Below are positions 1-7,405 of a stretch of DNA of 64,000 nt, piece by piece; the stretch's first letter is position 1, and each line of letters opens with the position of its first letter. The stretch lies in assembly GCF_004000885.1 (NCBI RefSeq), contig NZ_BIMC01000001.1:744001-808000 (forward strand), written 5' to 3'. The stretch is from Paenibacillus glucanolyticus NBRC 15330. GTDB taxonomy: Bacteria; Bacillota; Bacilli; Paenibacillales; Paenibacillaceae. Under the pieces are notes generated by a model. It had not been told where the DNA came from, did not search any database, and was given only the letters and a program-made list of their open reading frames with translations. The position numbers and the translations under genes were made by a program.

Positions 1-279
1 TTGGAAGCGGAACTGGCGAAGCTCCTCCAAAAACTCAGGTTTATACTTCTCTTCCTGTTTGGCCAGATAGGCAATGTCATCTTCCGAGAACCGCAACGAT
101 TCAATGTAATGTACAATCCTCTCCAAACCGGCAAAAACAGCGTACCCGTTGCCGAATGGCAGCTTACGAAAATAAGCCTCAAATACCGCACGCGTACGAT
201 GAGATCCGTTAATCCAATGAGCATACATCATGTTGATCTGGTATTTGTCCGTATGTAGTGCTAATCCTGCTGTCAGCAT
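1..279 (-). CDS. pncB: Nicotinate phosphoribosyltransferase, N-terminal part (runs off the window)
   Basis: Converts nicotinate and PRPP to nicotinate mononucleotide in NAD salvage. Only the first 93 codons are inside the window. The N-terminus reads LHTDKYQINMMYAHW followed by VFEAYFRKLPFGNGYAVFAG, the hallmark start of bacterial PncB. The chosen ATG at 279 sits 9 bases after a GGAGG; a GTG (282) and an ATG (288) lie in the same frame but are too close to that site. It follows pncA by about 80 bases on the same strand with no terminator seen between, so it is probably cotranscribed with pncA and the Nudix gene. Truncation is due to the window edge only. Confidence 0.93.
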   Translation of the reverse strand, partial: MLTAGLALHTDKYQINMMYAHWINGSHRTRAVFEAYFRKLPFGNGYAVFAGLERIVHYIESLRFSEDDIAYLAKQEEKYKPEFLEELRQFRFQ

Positions 280-359
280 CACGATCATCCTCCAGTGTTA
301 CCCGTTTGCCCCTTTATGCTTCCGGGCAATTCACAAGCTGTCATCTTAATTCGTTCATC

Positions 360-914
360 TTATTTCGTACCATCTTCACTGCGCACAACCGCTGCACCGA
401 GACTGCCTTGAAAATGACCTAAAGCCCACTGATGGCCCTCTGGATTGAAGCTTGCAACAGCATCCTCATAAACCGTAATCTTATATCCGTAATTGTAGGC
501 ATCCACCGCCGTATGAAGGACACAGATATCCGTGCATACCCCGACCAGATCCACTTCGGTAATCCCGCGTTCACGCAGCTTTTGATTCAGATCGGTGCCG
601 CAAAATGCACTGTACCTCGTTTTGTCCATCCAATAGATCGTTTCCTTGCGTTCCTCGTACACCTGTTGCAGATCGCCGTATAATTCGCGCCCCCGCGTGT
701 CCCGAATGTTATGAGGCGGAAACAGCTTCGTTTCCGGATGGTAAGCATCATGTTCCTCGTGAAGGTCTACAGCCATCACAACGAAATCCCCGTTGTCATT
801 ATACTGTCTGGTCAAGTCGACAATTCTATGCTGAATGTTAATGGCCGGCTTGCCTACAGGCAGACTGCCATCCACGAAGTCATTCGTGAAATCTATCACG
901 ATTAAAGCCTTCAT
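360..914 (-). CDS. pncA: Nicotinamidase (isochorismatase-fold hydrolase)
   Basis: Deamidates nicotinamide to nicotinate, feeding PncB encoded just downstream. With the start at 914 the protein is 184 residues. The cysteine-hydrolase triad is visible as D8 (VIDFTNDF), K98 (DKTRYSAF) and C131 (GVCTDICVLHT), and metal ligands are suggested by D50, H52 and H68. The start at 914 has GAGGAG 8 bases upstream; an in-frame ATG at 935 has no ribosome site and would add seven residues before the conserved KALIVIDF strand. The spacing to the Nudix gene (64 bases) and to pncB fits an operon for NAD salvage. Confidence 0.93.
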   Translation of the reverse strand: MKALIVIDFTNDFVDGSLPVGKPAINIQHRIVDLTRQYNDNGDFVVMAVDLHEEHDAYHPETKLFPPHNIRDTRGRELYGDLQQVYEERKETIYWMDKTRYSAFCGTDLNQKLRERGITEVDLVGVCTDICVLHTAVDAYNYGYKITVYEDAVASFNPEGHQWALGHFQGSLGAAVVRSEDGTK

Positions 915-978
915 CTGACACACTCCTCTGTACATTGATTAATGTGGCCGATAAAAAACAGTGGCTTGAGATTACATG

Positions 979-1764
979 TTACGTATAAATAGATAGCAGC
1001 GGTGCATGATCCGTAAATCGATACAATTGGGCCGGTCGTTGGGAGTACTGATTCGAGTTTAGAGGTTTGCCATCCTCATCACGGGCTTCCTCCAAAATTC
1101 CCTGCCTGCTTCGGGTAGAAGTAATCTTACGGATAAAGTTGGGTTCATTGAACTCCGGCACGACGGTTTGGATAACCTGATACAGTTCGCTCAGTGTAAA
1201 ATGCTCCGGCAAAAACTGTCTGGCAATCGTCGTTTGCAGCATTTGCTGCTGAATCTTGTGATACGCATCCATGATGATATCCCGGTGGTCAAAAGCAAGC
1301 TCCAGCTCCTCCAGAGCCTCCGCTACCGTGAATAGTCCAACCTCTTCTGCATCATCGGCAGCCTGGCGGTGCTCCAGCATCCATTCTTCCACCAACGCGT
1401 AGAACGCATGGCTGATGATCCAGCCGCGTGGATCGCGACCGGGCGCGCTATACACACCCAAATATTCCAAATGACCGCCATCCACCCCGGTCTCTTCTTT
1501 CAGTTCCCTCTTGGCTGCATCGTAAATAGACTCACTCTCACGGCAAAAACCGCCTGGAAGTGCCCACATACCGGCACAAGGCCATGATCTGCGCCTAATC
1601 AGCATCACCTTAAGCTCCCGTATAGGCAGTGTCTTGGTGAAGGTCTTCCGCTCCCGCTTCGTCAAGGTAAACATGACGATATCAGCGGGTACACCATCCG
1701 GTGTTCTATATTTCTTGGCATTGCGCTGTGGCGCCTGTTCATGATCCGTCATTTCCATCACCAT
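979..1764 (-). CDS. Nudix hydrolase with C-terminal winged helix, NrtR-like NAD regulator or ADP-ribose hydrolase
   Basis: 261 residues. The N-terminal half carries an intact Nudix box (G-x5-E-x7-REL-x-EE-x-GV, in GFCRESESIYDAAKRELKEE), so diphosphate hydrolysis remains possible. The C-terminal half (about residues 180-255) has the winged-helix pattern FTLSELYQVI ... NFIRKI ... RPAQLYRF that is typical of NrtR-type regulators of NAD synthesis, which sense ADP-ribose through a Nudix domain. The gene heads an apparent operon with pncA and pncB, which supports an NAD-linked role. A SigA promoter and an imperfect palindrome lie just upstream. The exact start is uncertain: ATGs at 1764, 1758 and 1752 are in frame, and GGTGAT before 1752 could serve as a weak ribosome site. 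Whether it acts as repressor, enzyme or both cannot be told from sequence. Confidence 0.82.
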   Translation of the reverse strand: MVMEMTDHEQAPQRNAKKYRTPDGVPADIVMFTLTKRERKTFTKTLPIRELKVMLIRRRSWPCAGMWALPGGFCRESESIYDAAKRELKEETGVDGGHLEYLGVYSAPGRDPRGWIISHAFYALVEEWMLEHRQAADDAEEVGLFTVAEALEELELAFDHRDIIMDAYHKIQQQMLQTTIARQFLPEHFTLSELYQVIQTVVPEFNEPNFIRKITSTRSRQGILEEARDEDGKPLNSNQYSQRPAQLYRFTDHAPLLSIYT

Positions 1765-1785
1765 AACTATTAATTTGATAATTTC

Positions 1786-1813
1786 ATTATGACATATTTA
1801 AAGATGATGTCAA
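1786..1813 (-). promoter_or_regulatory. SigA promoter of the Nudix-pncA-pncB operon
   Basis: On the minus strand TTGACA (1813-1808) is followed after 16 bases by CATAAT (1791-1786), ahead of the Nudix gene start at 1764 or 1752. An imperfect palindrome of the form TAAT-N3-AT-N-AT-N3-ATTA at 1771-1789 overlaps the -10 and the likely start site and is a candidate operator. Confidence 0.7.
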
Positions 1814-1893
1814 GGATTTCCTCATCCCATCTTCTGCATAAGATTACTATGCCCTATTCAGCCTCATTCTGTGCATGATGGATACGAATAGAA

Positions 1894-1918
1894 AAGGTGC
1901 GGAACCATTCCGCACCTT
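1894..1918 (-). terminator. Intrinsic terminator after ricA
   Basis: An 11-bp perfect stem (AAGGTGCGGAA and its complement) with a 3-base loop lies directly after the ricA stop; on the minus strand it is followed by TTCTATT. Confidence 0.8.
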
Positions 1919-1926
1919 CGAATCGC

Positions 1927-2376
1927 CTAACCGCAGCTGCTTGGCGGCGTATCTTTTCCTGTTTCTACATTGACTTTTTCCGAAACGGTATCATGAATCA
2001 CGGATACGACCAGTTGAAGAAGATAGTTGATATCGCTTTGACTCTGCTGGAATTCCATAACGAGCGGGATGCCGTCAATCTCCTCTTGCAGCTCTTCGAT
2101 CTCGCGTTCGATTTTCGCAACCATGTCCTTATTCTGAAAGGATTCAAAAGCAACGATTTCTTTTTGCTTTTTCTTGATGGTCTTGATCAATCCTTGAACC
2201 CGTTCGTGGTTTTGGATTTTCTCTTCTGCTTGCTTAAACATTTGGACTTCTTCGCTTGTGGATATTAAATTCGCCAGCTCACCGGCTTTTGCCAAAATAT
2301 CATCGCGTATAATCAATTCACGCGAATTGAATGTTGACATACCATATGTGTTCGTACGAACATGATCTTGTGCCAA
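1927..2376 (-). CDS. ricA: YlbF/YmcA family RNA-processing regulator (RicA)
   Basis: 149 residues, mostly helical with a predicted coiled-coil centre (QAEEKIQNHERVQGLIKTIKKKQ), matching the Com_YlbF family. In B. subtilis YmcA/RicA works with RicF and RicT as a Y-complex that promotes RNase Y cleavage and affects competence, biofilm and sporulation; the gene there also follows miaB, as here. The TTG at 2376 has GGAG 9 bases upstream; an ATG at 2340 lacks a ribosome site. Only one cysteine (near the C-terminus, SSCG) is present. rny itself lies in this window at 7.4-9.0 kb. Confidence 0.85.
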   Translation of the reverse strand: MAQDHVRTNTYGMSTFNSRELIIRDDILAKAGELANLISTSEEVQMFKQAEEKIQNHERVQGLIKTIKKKQKEIVAFESFQNKDMVAKIEREIEELQEEIDGIPLVMEFQQSQSDINYLLQLVVSVIHDTVSEKVNVETGKDTPPSSCG

Positions 2377-2485
2377 GGTTCATCGCTCCAATTCTTCATC
2401 ATCTATAAGCATATACGCAGCGCCGGGCCGAACTCACAAGGACGGCCTTTACGTACGTCGTGGTAAATTTCTGCCTGCCTCTCTA

Positions 2486-4045
2486 TTATACAGCATCCGA
2501 TGCAGGAATCGGATTGGAAATCATATCGCCTTTAATATACCAGGTCTTCGTATCGGTAATTTGAACATTCACGAACGTTCCCACCAAATCCCTGGAGCCT
2601 TCAAAATGCACCAGCTTGTTCGTGCGCGTGCGCCCTGACAGCATGGAATCATTGTTCTTGCTGACACCCTCTACAAGGACCTCTACCGTAGCACCCAGCA
2701 GCCTGTCATTGCTCTGGCGGCTGTACTCACTGATAGCTGCATTCAAACGTTGAAGTCGCTCGCTCTTGACCTCCATCGGCACATTATCCTCCATCACCGC
2801 TGCCGGTGTTCCTTCACGGGGAGAATAGATGAAGGTATATGCAGCGTCATAACCTACTTCGCGGACAAGAGACAGCGTCTCCTCAAACTGCTCATCGGTT
2901 TCTCCAGGGAATCCGACAATGATGTCCGTTGTAAACGCAACATTCGGAATCGCTTTTTTAATCTTATGAGCAAGCTCCAGGTACGTCTCACGCGTATATT
3001 TGCGGCTCATTTTTTTGAGCACCTGCGAGCTTCCCGATTGCACCGGCAGATGAATGTGTTCTACCAGATTTCCGCCCTTCGCCAGCACCTCGATCAGATG
3101 ATCGTCGAAATCTCTCGGATGGGATGTCGTGAAACGTACACGCGGGATATCGATCTTATGGATCGCATCCATCAGATCGCCGAAGCGGTACTCGATATCC
3201 TCAAAATCCTTGCCGTATGCGTTCACATTTTGCCCGAGCAGCGTGATTTCCTTGTAACCCTGACGGGCTAGTTCACGTACCTCAGCTATAACATCCTCCG
3301 GACGCCGGCTGCGTTCCTTACCGCGGGTATACGGGACTATGCAGTATGTACAGAATTTATCGCAGCCGTACATAATGTTAACCCAGCCGCGAAGCCCTTC
3401 CCGCTTCTTCGGAAGGTTCTCAATGATGTCACCCTCCTTGGACCACACTTCAACAACCATTTCCTTGCTGAAGAGCGCCTCCTGTATAAGATGGGGCAGA
3501 CGGTGCACGTTGTGCGTACCGAAGATGAGGTCAACGAAGCCGTGTTTCTGGAGAATGCGATTAACTACGGACTCCTCCTGCGACATACAGCCGCAAACAC
3601 CAAGCAGCATATCGGGCTTCTCGATCTTCAAGTGTTTCAGATGGCCGAGCTCGCCGAAGACCTTGTCCTCCGCATTTTCACGAATGGCGCATGTATTCAG
3701 CAAAATGATATCCGCCTGCTTGCGATCCTCGGTGGCTTGATAACCCATTTGCTCCAGCAATCCCTTAATGGTCTCGGAATCATGCTCATTCATCTGGCAC
3801 CCATACGTGTATACAATATAATGCTTGCCCGCTCCGATGCGCCGGAACTCCTCCGGCAGCTCTGTATCGTACAGCACTTCTACGCTCTGCTTGCCGCGCT
3901 GCTTTTCCTGTCTATGATTAGGCTCCGAAAGAATATTGATTTCCCGGCCGTTGATGCGAATTCTCTTCCCGTGTTCATCTTCCGAGAGAACTTTGGCTCC
4001 TGAAAAATCAAAATATTTGGAGTAGTCCTTACTTTCTTTGGACAT
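2486..4045 (-). CDS. miaB: tRNA-2-methylthio-N6-dimethylallyladenosine synthase
   Basis: Radical-SAM methylthiotransferase that adds the 2-methylthio group to i6A37 of tRNAs. The 519 residues show the full family layout: an N-terminal extension, then the auxiliary-cluster cysteines C83 ([11 protein letters not shown]), C119 ([10 protein letters not shown]) and C153 (CGCMSQ), the radical-SAM triad C228-x3-C232-x2-C235 ([10 protein letters not shown]), and a C-terminal TRAM-like region. The start at 4045 is preceded by AAGGAG. It is followed about 110 bases later by ricA, the B. subtilis arrangement, so the two are probably cotranscribed. Confidence 0.96.
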   Translation of the reverse strand: MSKESKDYSKYFDFSGAKVLSEDEHGKRIRINGREINILSEPNHRQEKQRGKQSVEVLYDTELPEEFRRIGAGKHYIVYTYGCQMNEHDSETIKGLLEQMGYQATEDRKQADIILLNTCAIRENAEDKVFGELGHLKHLKIEKPDMLLGVCGCMSQEESVVNRILQKHGFVDLIFGTHNVHRLPHLIQEALFSKEMVVEVWSKEGDIIENLPKKREGLRGWVNIMYGCDKFCTYCIVPYTRGKERSRRPEDVIAEVRELARQGYKEITLLGQNVNAYGKDFEDIEYRFGDLMDAIHKIDIPRVRFTTSHPRDFDDHLIEVLAKGGNLVEHIHLPVQSGSSQVLKKMSRKYTRETYLELAHKIKKAIPNVAFTTDIIVGFPGETDEQFEETLSLVREVGYDAAYTFIYSPREGTPAAVMEDNVPMEVKSERLQRLNAAISEYSRQSNDRLLGATVEVLVEGVSKNNDSMLSGRTRTNKLVHFEGSRDLVGTFVNVQITDTKTWYIKGDMISNPIPASDAV

Positions 4046-4118
4046 GCTTGGTCACTCCTTAGATCCACAAAATCTCTGGTTTTACATGACAAAACCTCTT
4101 AAATAGGCACTGTTTTAA

Positions 4119-4127
4119 ATTATATCA
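4119..4127 (-). promoter_or_regulatory. Extended -10 promoter upstream of miaB
   Basis: The minus strand carries TGATATAAT, an extended -10 element (TGN plus consensus TATAAT), about 75 bases before the miaB start. No good -35 hexamer is present at the right spacing. Confidence 0.55.
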
Positions 4128-4175
4128 TGATCTTAATGCCTAAGCTACCACTCTGACATGATCGATGCAAACTTC

Positions 4176-4216
4176 AAAAAAGAGCCTGAAATCGAAATTC
4201 ATCGATCCAGGCTCTT
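4176..4216 (-). terminator. Intrinsic terminator after pduL
   Basis: A 9-bp stem AAGAGCCTG/CAGGCTCTT encloses an AT-rich loop; on the minus strand it ends in a run of T residues. It closes the pduL unit and separates it from miaB. Confidence 0.85.
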
Positions 4217-4289
4217 CCGTACGTGCTTCCTATAAGCGCACATACGTGACATATACCGTTTGTTCCTTCAACCTGACTGAAGTTATAAA

Positions 4290-4862
4290 TTAGTCAATAA
4301 TTTCAGCAGTATCTCCGTTGTTGGCACCAGCCGCATTCGCTTCGTCCGTATCGATGTGCATATCCAGCGCAAAGTTATCGGATACACGAGCAATCACATT
4401 TTCCAGTACAAGACCACGCTCACCGCCAAGACGCACTTTAAGCAGATCCTTGTCTTTAATGCCCCACTGATCCGCATCGGACGTATGGAAATGAATATGA
4501 CGAGCGGCTACAATAACACCCTCATCCACCGTTACCTCGCCTGCTGGGCCTTTGATGGTGATACCAGGTGTTCCAGCGATATTCCCCGACTCCCGCACAG
4601 GTGCTTTCACACCAATTGCAAAGGAATCCGTACGGGAAATCTCAAGCTGGGTTGCAGGACGCGCAGGTCCCAAAATTCTTACTTTATCGAATTGTCCCTT
4701 CGTTCCAATTACCGCTACCGTTTCATTGGCTGCGAATTGTCCTGGCTGGGACAAAGGCTTGAATTCTGTAAGCTGATATCCAGGGCCGAATAATGCCTCA
4801 ATATGCTCCTGGGATAAATGAATATGGCGGGCGGATACACCCACAGGTACAGTTTTACTCAT
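4290..4862 (-). CDS. pduL: Phosphate propanoyltransferase (PduL type)
   Basis: 190 residues with the two PduL halves: VPVGVSARHIHLSQEHIEALFG near the N-terminus and VDEGVIVAARHIHFHTSDADQWGI in the second half; the histidine clusters are the zinc ligands of the family. PduL interconverts acyl-CoA and acyl-phosphate (propanoyl or acetyl). No microcompartment shell, diol dehydratase or acetate kinase gene is adjacent, so a stand-alone role in acetyl-phosphate metabolism is more likely than a Pdu compartment role (inference). It has its own terminator and a TATAAT about 50 bases upstream (4912-4917) with a weak -35. Confidence 0.9.
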   Translation of the reverse strand: MSKTVPVGVSARHIHLSQEHIEALFGPGYQLTEFKPLSQPGQFAANETVAVIGTKGQFDKVRILGPARPATQLEISRTDSFAIGVKAPVRESGNIAGTPGITIKGPAGEVTVDEGVIVAARHIHFHTSDADQWGIKDKDLLKVRLGGERGLVLENVIARVSDNFALDMHIDTDEANAAGANNGDTAEIID

Positions 4863-4934
4863 CTGTCTCTCACTCCTTGTTTTTCTCTATATGCTGTACG
4901 TGCCATCACCTATTATACTCTCTATTACCCAAAA

Positions 4935-4967
4935 ATAAAAAGGCAGCCCGATGATTCTGGGTGCCTT
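4935..4967 (-). terminator. Intrinsic terminator after the dipeptidase gene
   Basis: Stem AAGGCAGCCC/GGGTGCCTT, with one mismatch, followed on the minus strand by TTTTTATTTTT. Confidence 0.8.
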
Positions 4968-5038
4968 CTTCTCATTTCTCATATGATCTGCAACAGGATT
5001 GTCAAAGTTATCTTTGAATCATGGGCGTTATGCGAATT

Positions 5039-5998
5039 TTATTTCTCTTTGGACGGAGCCAAAGGCAAATTCTGTTCAAGAAACCGGAGCGCATAATCAG
5101 ACATCCAGCCCTTCACCATTGATTCAGGATAATGCTTGAGGAGCAGCTCCTGGAAGTCTGGATATTTCCCCGGATGCTCAAGCCCGGCAACCCACTGATC
5201 AATCCCGTCAAAATCCGAACCGAACATCATGTGTTTCTCTCCGCCCAGCTCACAAATCTTCTCAATATGGGGCAGGATGTCCTCCGGCTTCACTCGGTCT
5301 GCATCACTCCGAATGAACCAAGGCACAAACGTAATGCCGATCATTCCGTCCAAAGCGATCAAAGCCCGAATCTGCTCATCGCTTAGATTCCGCGGATGCT
5401 TGCATACGGAGTACGCATTGGAATGCGAGGCCAGGATGGGACGCTGCGTAAGTTCGGTTAGCTCCCAGAAGCCGGCCTGGGACAGGTGGGAAACATCCAG
5501 AATAATGCCTGTGGAATTACACAGCTCCACCAGCTGCCGCCCTCGTTCCGTAAATCCACCATTCCGCTGCTCCAACGCCCCGTCCGCAGCCCAGTTGGCA
5601 TAGTTCCACGTAATCCCCATAAAGCGTACACCCAGGTCATAACAGAGCTTAACGTAATGCAAATTGCCCTCCAGCCCGTCCACACCTTCCAGCGACAAAA
5701 CACCAAAACGGCTATGACAGCTTTCTCTGATCTCCTGGACCTGTTCTTGCCAGAGCAGCGGTTTGAGATGACCTGGCTTCACAATGCGGCTGCGATACGT
5801 ATCGATTTGCGCCAGTACCCGCTCAAATGAAGGACGTCCGTATTTTTCCGATAAAAAAACAGCGAATACCTGAAGCGCAAGATCCCCTTCCTCCATACGC
5901 TGCAGCGTAACATCCAAATGCCGATCATCAACAAAGGAAGCTTTGGGATCTTCCCACATTTTACTCAGGGCATCACAGTGAAAATCAACTGTCCGCAT
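5039..5998 (-). CDS. Membrane dipeptidase family metallopeptidase (peptidase M19)
   Basis: 319 residues from the chosen start. It begins MRTVDFHCDALSKMW, the HxD metal motif (H7, D9) of the renal-dipeptidase family, and continues with SLEGVDGLEG, GITWNYANW, LDVSHLSQAGFWEL, ASHSNAYSVC and GSDFDGID, all typical of M19 enzymes, which hydrolyse dipeptides using two zinc ions. An in-frame ATG at 6049 would place the start inside the spoVS terminator; the ATG at 5998 has GGAG upstream and begins right at the conserved core. No signal peptide is visible, so it is probably cytoplasmic. Its substrate cannot be named. Confidence 0.9.
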   Translation of the reverse strand: MRTVDFHCDALSKMWEDPKASFVDDRHLDVTLQRMEEGDLALQVFAVFLSEKYGRPSFERVLAQIDTYRSRIVKPGHLKPLLWQEQVQEIRESCHSRFGVLSLEGVDGLEGNLHYVKLCYDLGVRFMGITWNYANWAADGALEQRNGGFTERGRQLVELCNSTGIILDVSHLSQAGFWELTELTQRPILASHSNAYSVCKHPRNLSDEQIRALIALDGMIGITFVPWFIRSDADRVKPEDILPHIEKICELGGEKHMMFGSDFDGIDQWVAGLEHPGKYPDFQELLLKHYPESMVKGWMSDYALRFLEQNLPLAPSKEK

Positions 5999-6030
5999 CG
6001 CGGGCTCATCTCCTTCCAATGTGTCACAGC

Positions 6031-6066
6031 AAAAAGCCTGTTTACGCAAAAGAGAGTAAACAGGCT
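6031..6066 (-). terminator. Intrinsic terminator after spoVS
   Basis: Perfect 11-bp stem AGCCTGTTTAC/GTAAACAGGCT with a 10-base loop, followed on the minus strand by TTTTTGC. Confidence 0.87.
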
Positions 6067-6080
6067 AATACCTCCGAAAT

Positions 6081-6341
6081 TTATCTAGGTTCTACGATCA
6101 ATTTAATCGCCGTCCGGTCTTCGCCATCAATCACAATATCCGTAAAAGCAGGGATGCAAATCAGATCCACCCCGCTCGGTGCTACAAATCCCCGGGCAAT
6201 CGCTACCGCTTTAATGGCCTGGTTCAGTGCTCCCGCCCCAATCGCTTGCAGTTCCGCTCCGCCCCGCTCCCGAAGAACTCCAGCGAGCGCCCCTGCAACT
6301 GAATTAGGATTGGATTTTGCTGAAACTTTTAATACTTCCAT
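6081..6341 (-). CDS. spoVS: Stage V sporulation protein S
   Basis: 86 residues, nearly invariant across spore formers: MEVLKVSAKSNPNSVAGALAG ... GAGALNQAIKAVAIARGFVAPSG ... DLICIPAFTDIVIDGEDRTAIKL. A small Alba-fold protein that affects septation and spore coat assembly in B. subtilis. GGGGAGG lies 8 bases before the ATG. It has a candidate SigH promoter upstream and a terminator directly downstream, so it looks monocistronic, although read-through from ymdB is possible. Confidence 0.96.
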   Translation of the reverse strand: MEVLKVSAKSNPNSVAGALAGVLRERGGAELQAIGAGALNQAIKAVAIARGFVAPSGVDLICIPAFTDIVIDGEDRTAIKLIVEPR

Positions 6342-6398
6342 GGTAAGTACCTCCCCTGGGAATGTTGAGTGATGGTTTGCTTCCGCTTACTAGATGTT

Positions 6399-6425
6399 AT
6401 TCGTGAGAGGGGAAAAAATTCCTGC
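6399..6425 (-). promoter_or_regulatory. Candidate SigH promoter of spoVS
   Basis: On the minus strand GCAGGAATT (6425-6417) is followed after 11 bases by CACGAAT (6405-6399), close to the SigH consensus RNAGGAWWW-N11/12-RNNGAAT with one deviation. B. subtilis spoVS is known to be SigH dependent. Confidence 0.65.
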
Positions 6426-6470
6426 TTTTTGCCATTCGTACCTAATTTAATTAAACGAATTTTACGGTTT

Positions 6471-7274
6471 TTAATCCATCCGCCATTCGTCTTCGTACAT
6501 ACGTATTTTTTGTATCTTGTGGGCTTTCCCTGTTTCTTCATCCATATCCACGCATACAGCATGGAACTGCCACTTGCCTTCATCGACCTGGAAACGAGCA
6601 GGAAGCTGGGTTTTGAACTTGTACATCACCGCATCGCGCTGCATGCCGAGTACCCCTTCCTTGGAGCCTACCATGCCGGTATCCGTAATGTAGGCAGTTC
6701 CACCCGGCAGTATCGTATCGTCATTGCTTTGCACATGCGTGTGCGTTCCAACCACCATGGAAGCCCGCCCTTCCAAATGCCAACCCATGGCAATTTTCTC
6801 AGAGGTCGCCTCGGCATGGAAGTCCACAAGAATGCATTTGTTCTTCTGGCGCAACTCATCTACAATTTCATCGGCTGCACGGAATGGACAATCGATGGCT
6901 GGCAGGAATGTTCTTCCCTGCAGGTTCACAATGGCCAATTGTTTGCCGTTTGCTTTAATAACCGTATATCCCCGTCCAGGTGTTCCAGGCGGAAAATTCG
7001 CCGGGCGAATCAAACGCGGTTCATCGTCGATAAACTCAAAAATATCCTTGTTATCCCACGTGTGATTTCCCAAGGTGATGCCATGGATGCCCCAATTGAA
7101 AAACTCATTGGCAATGGCCGAGGTAATGCCGCGTCCCGAAGCCGCGTTCTCGCCATTGGCAATGATGATGTGAGGATTATATTTGGACTTCAGCTCTGGC
7201 AGCGATTCTTTCAGCGCTTTGCGCCCTGTACTGCCGACAATATCACCGATGAATAGTACTTTGATGTCATTCAC
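6471..7274 (-). CDS. ymdB: YmdB family metallophosphoesterase
   Basis: 267 residues. The protein shows the dinuclear phosphoesterase motifs in order: FIGDIVGSTGR, IANGENAASG, TLGNHTWDNKD, LVDFHAEATSEK and VVGTHTHVQ. YmdB of B. subtilis hydrolyses 2',3'-cyclic nucleotides and influences the choice between motility and biofilm; its gene follows rny there too. The reading frame starts with GTG at 7274, but that codon overlaps the only ribosome site (AAGGAGTG), an unusual arrangement. No other standard start lies in frame before the conserved core. Confidence 0.93.
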   Translation of the reverse strand: MNDIKVLFIGDIVGSTGRKALKESLPELKSKYNPHIIIANGENAASGRGITSAIANEFFNWGIHGITLGNHTWDNKDIFEFIDDEPRLIRPANFPPGTPGRGYTVIKANGKQLAIVNLQGRTFLPAIDCPFRAADEIVDELRQKNKCILVDFHAEATSEKIAMGWHLEGRASMVVGTHTHVQSNDDTILPGGTAYITDTGMVGSKEGVLGMQRDAVMYKFKTQLPARFQVDEGKWQFHAVCVDMDEETGKAHKIQKIRMYEDEWRMD

Positions 7275-7364
7275 TCCTTAACGAGGGAAGCCTGTCCTGC
7301 TCCAGCAGGAGCGTTCCCGGTTTTATGGATATCAGCCACTTTCCGATCTGATATCTTCAAAGAT

Positions 7365-7393
7365 AAAAAGTGGCCGAATTGCGGCCACTTTTT
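7365..7393 (-). terminator. Intrinsic terminator after rny
   Basis: Stem AAAAAGTGGCCG/CGGCCACTTTTT with a 5-base loop immediately after the rny stop codon. It is symmetric enough to work in both directions. Confidence 0.83.
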
Positions 7394-7405
7394 AAGGTCC
7401 AAACT

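Noticed and set aside
432..905. Plus-strand open frames across pncA
   Set aside because: They are antisense shadows of a clearly conserved minus-strand gene and lack ribosome sites and recognisable motifs. The same applies to the other plus-strand frames apart from the AraC regulator.
7329..7355. Second hairpin GATATCAG/CTGATATC after rny, with possible alternative pairing to the terminator
   Set aside because: It looked briefly like a riboswitch-type terminator/antiterminator for ymdB, but it lies beyond a complete rny terminator and no aptamer-like conserved core is visible.
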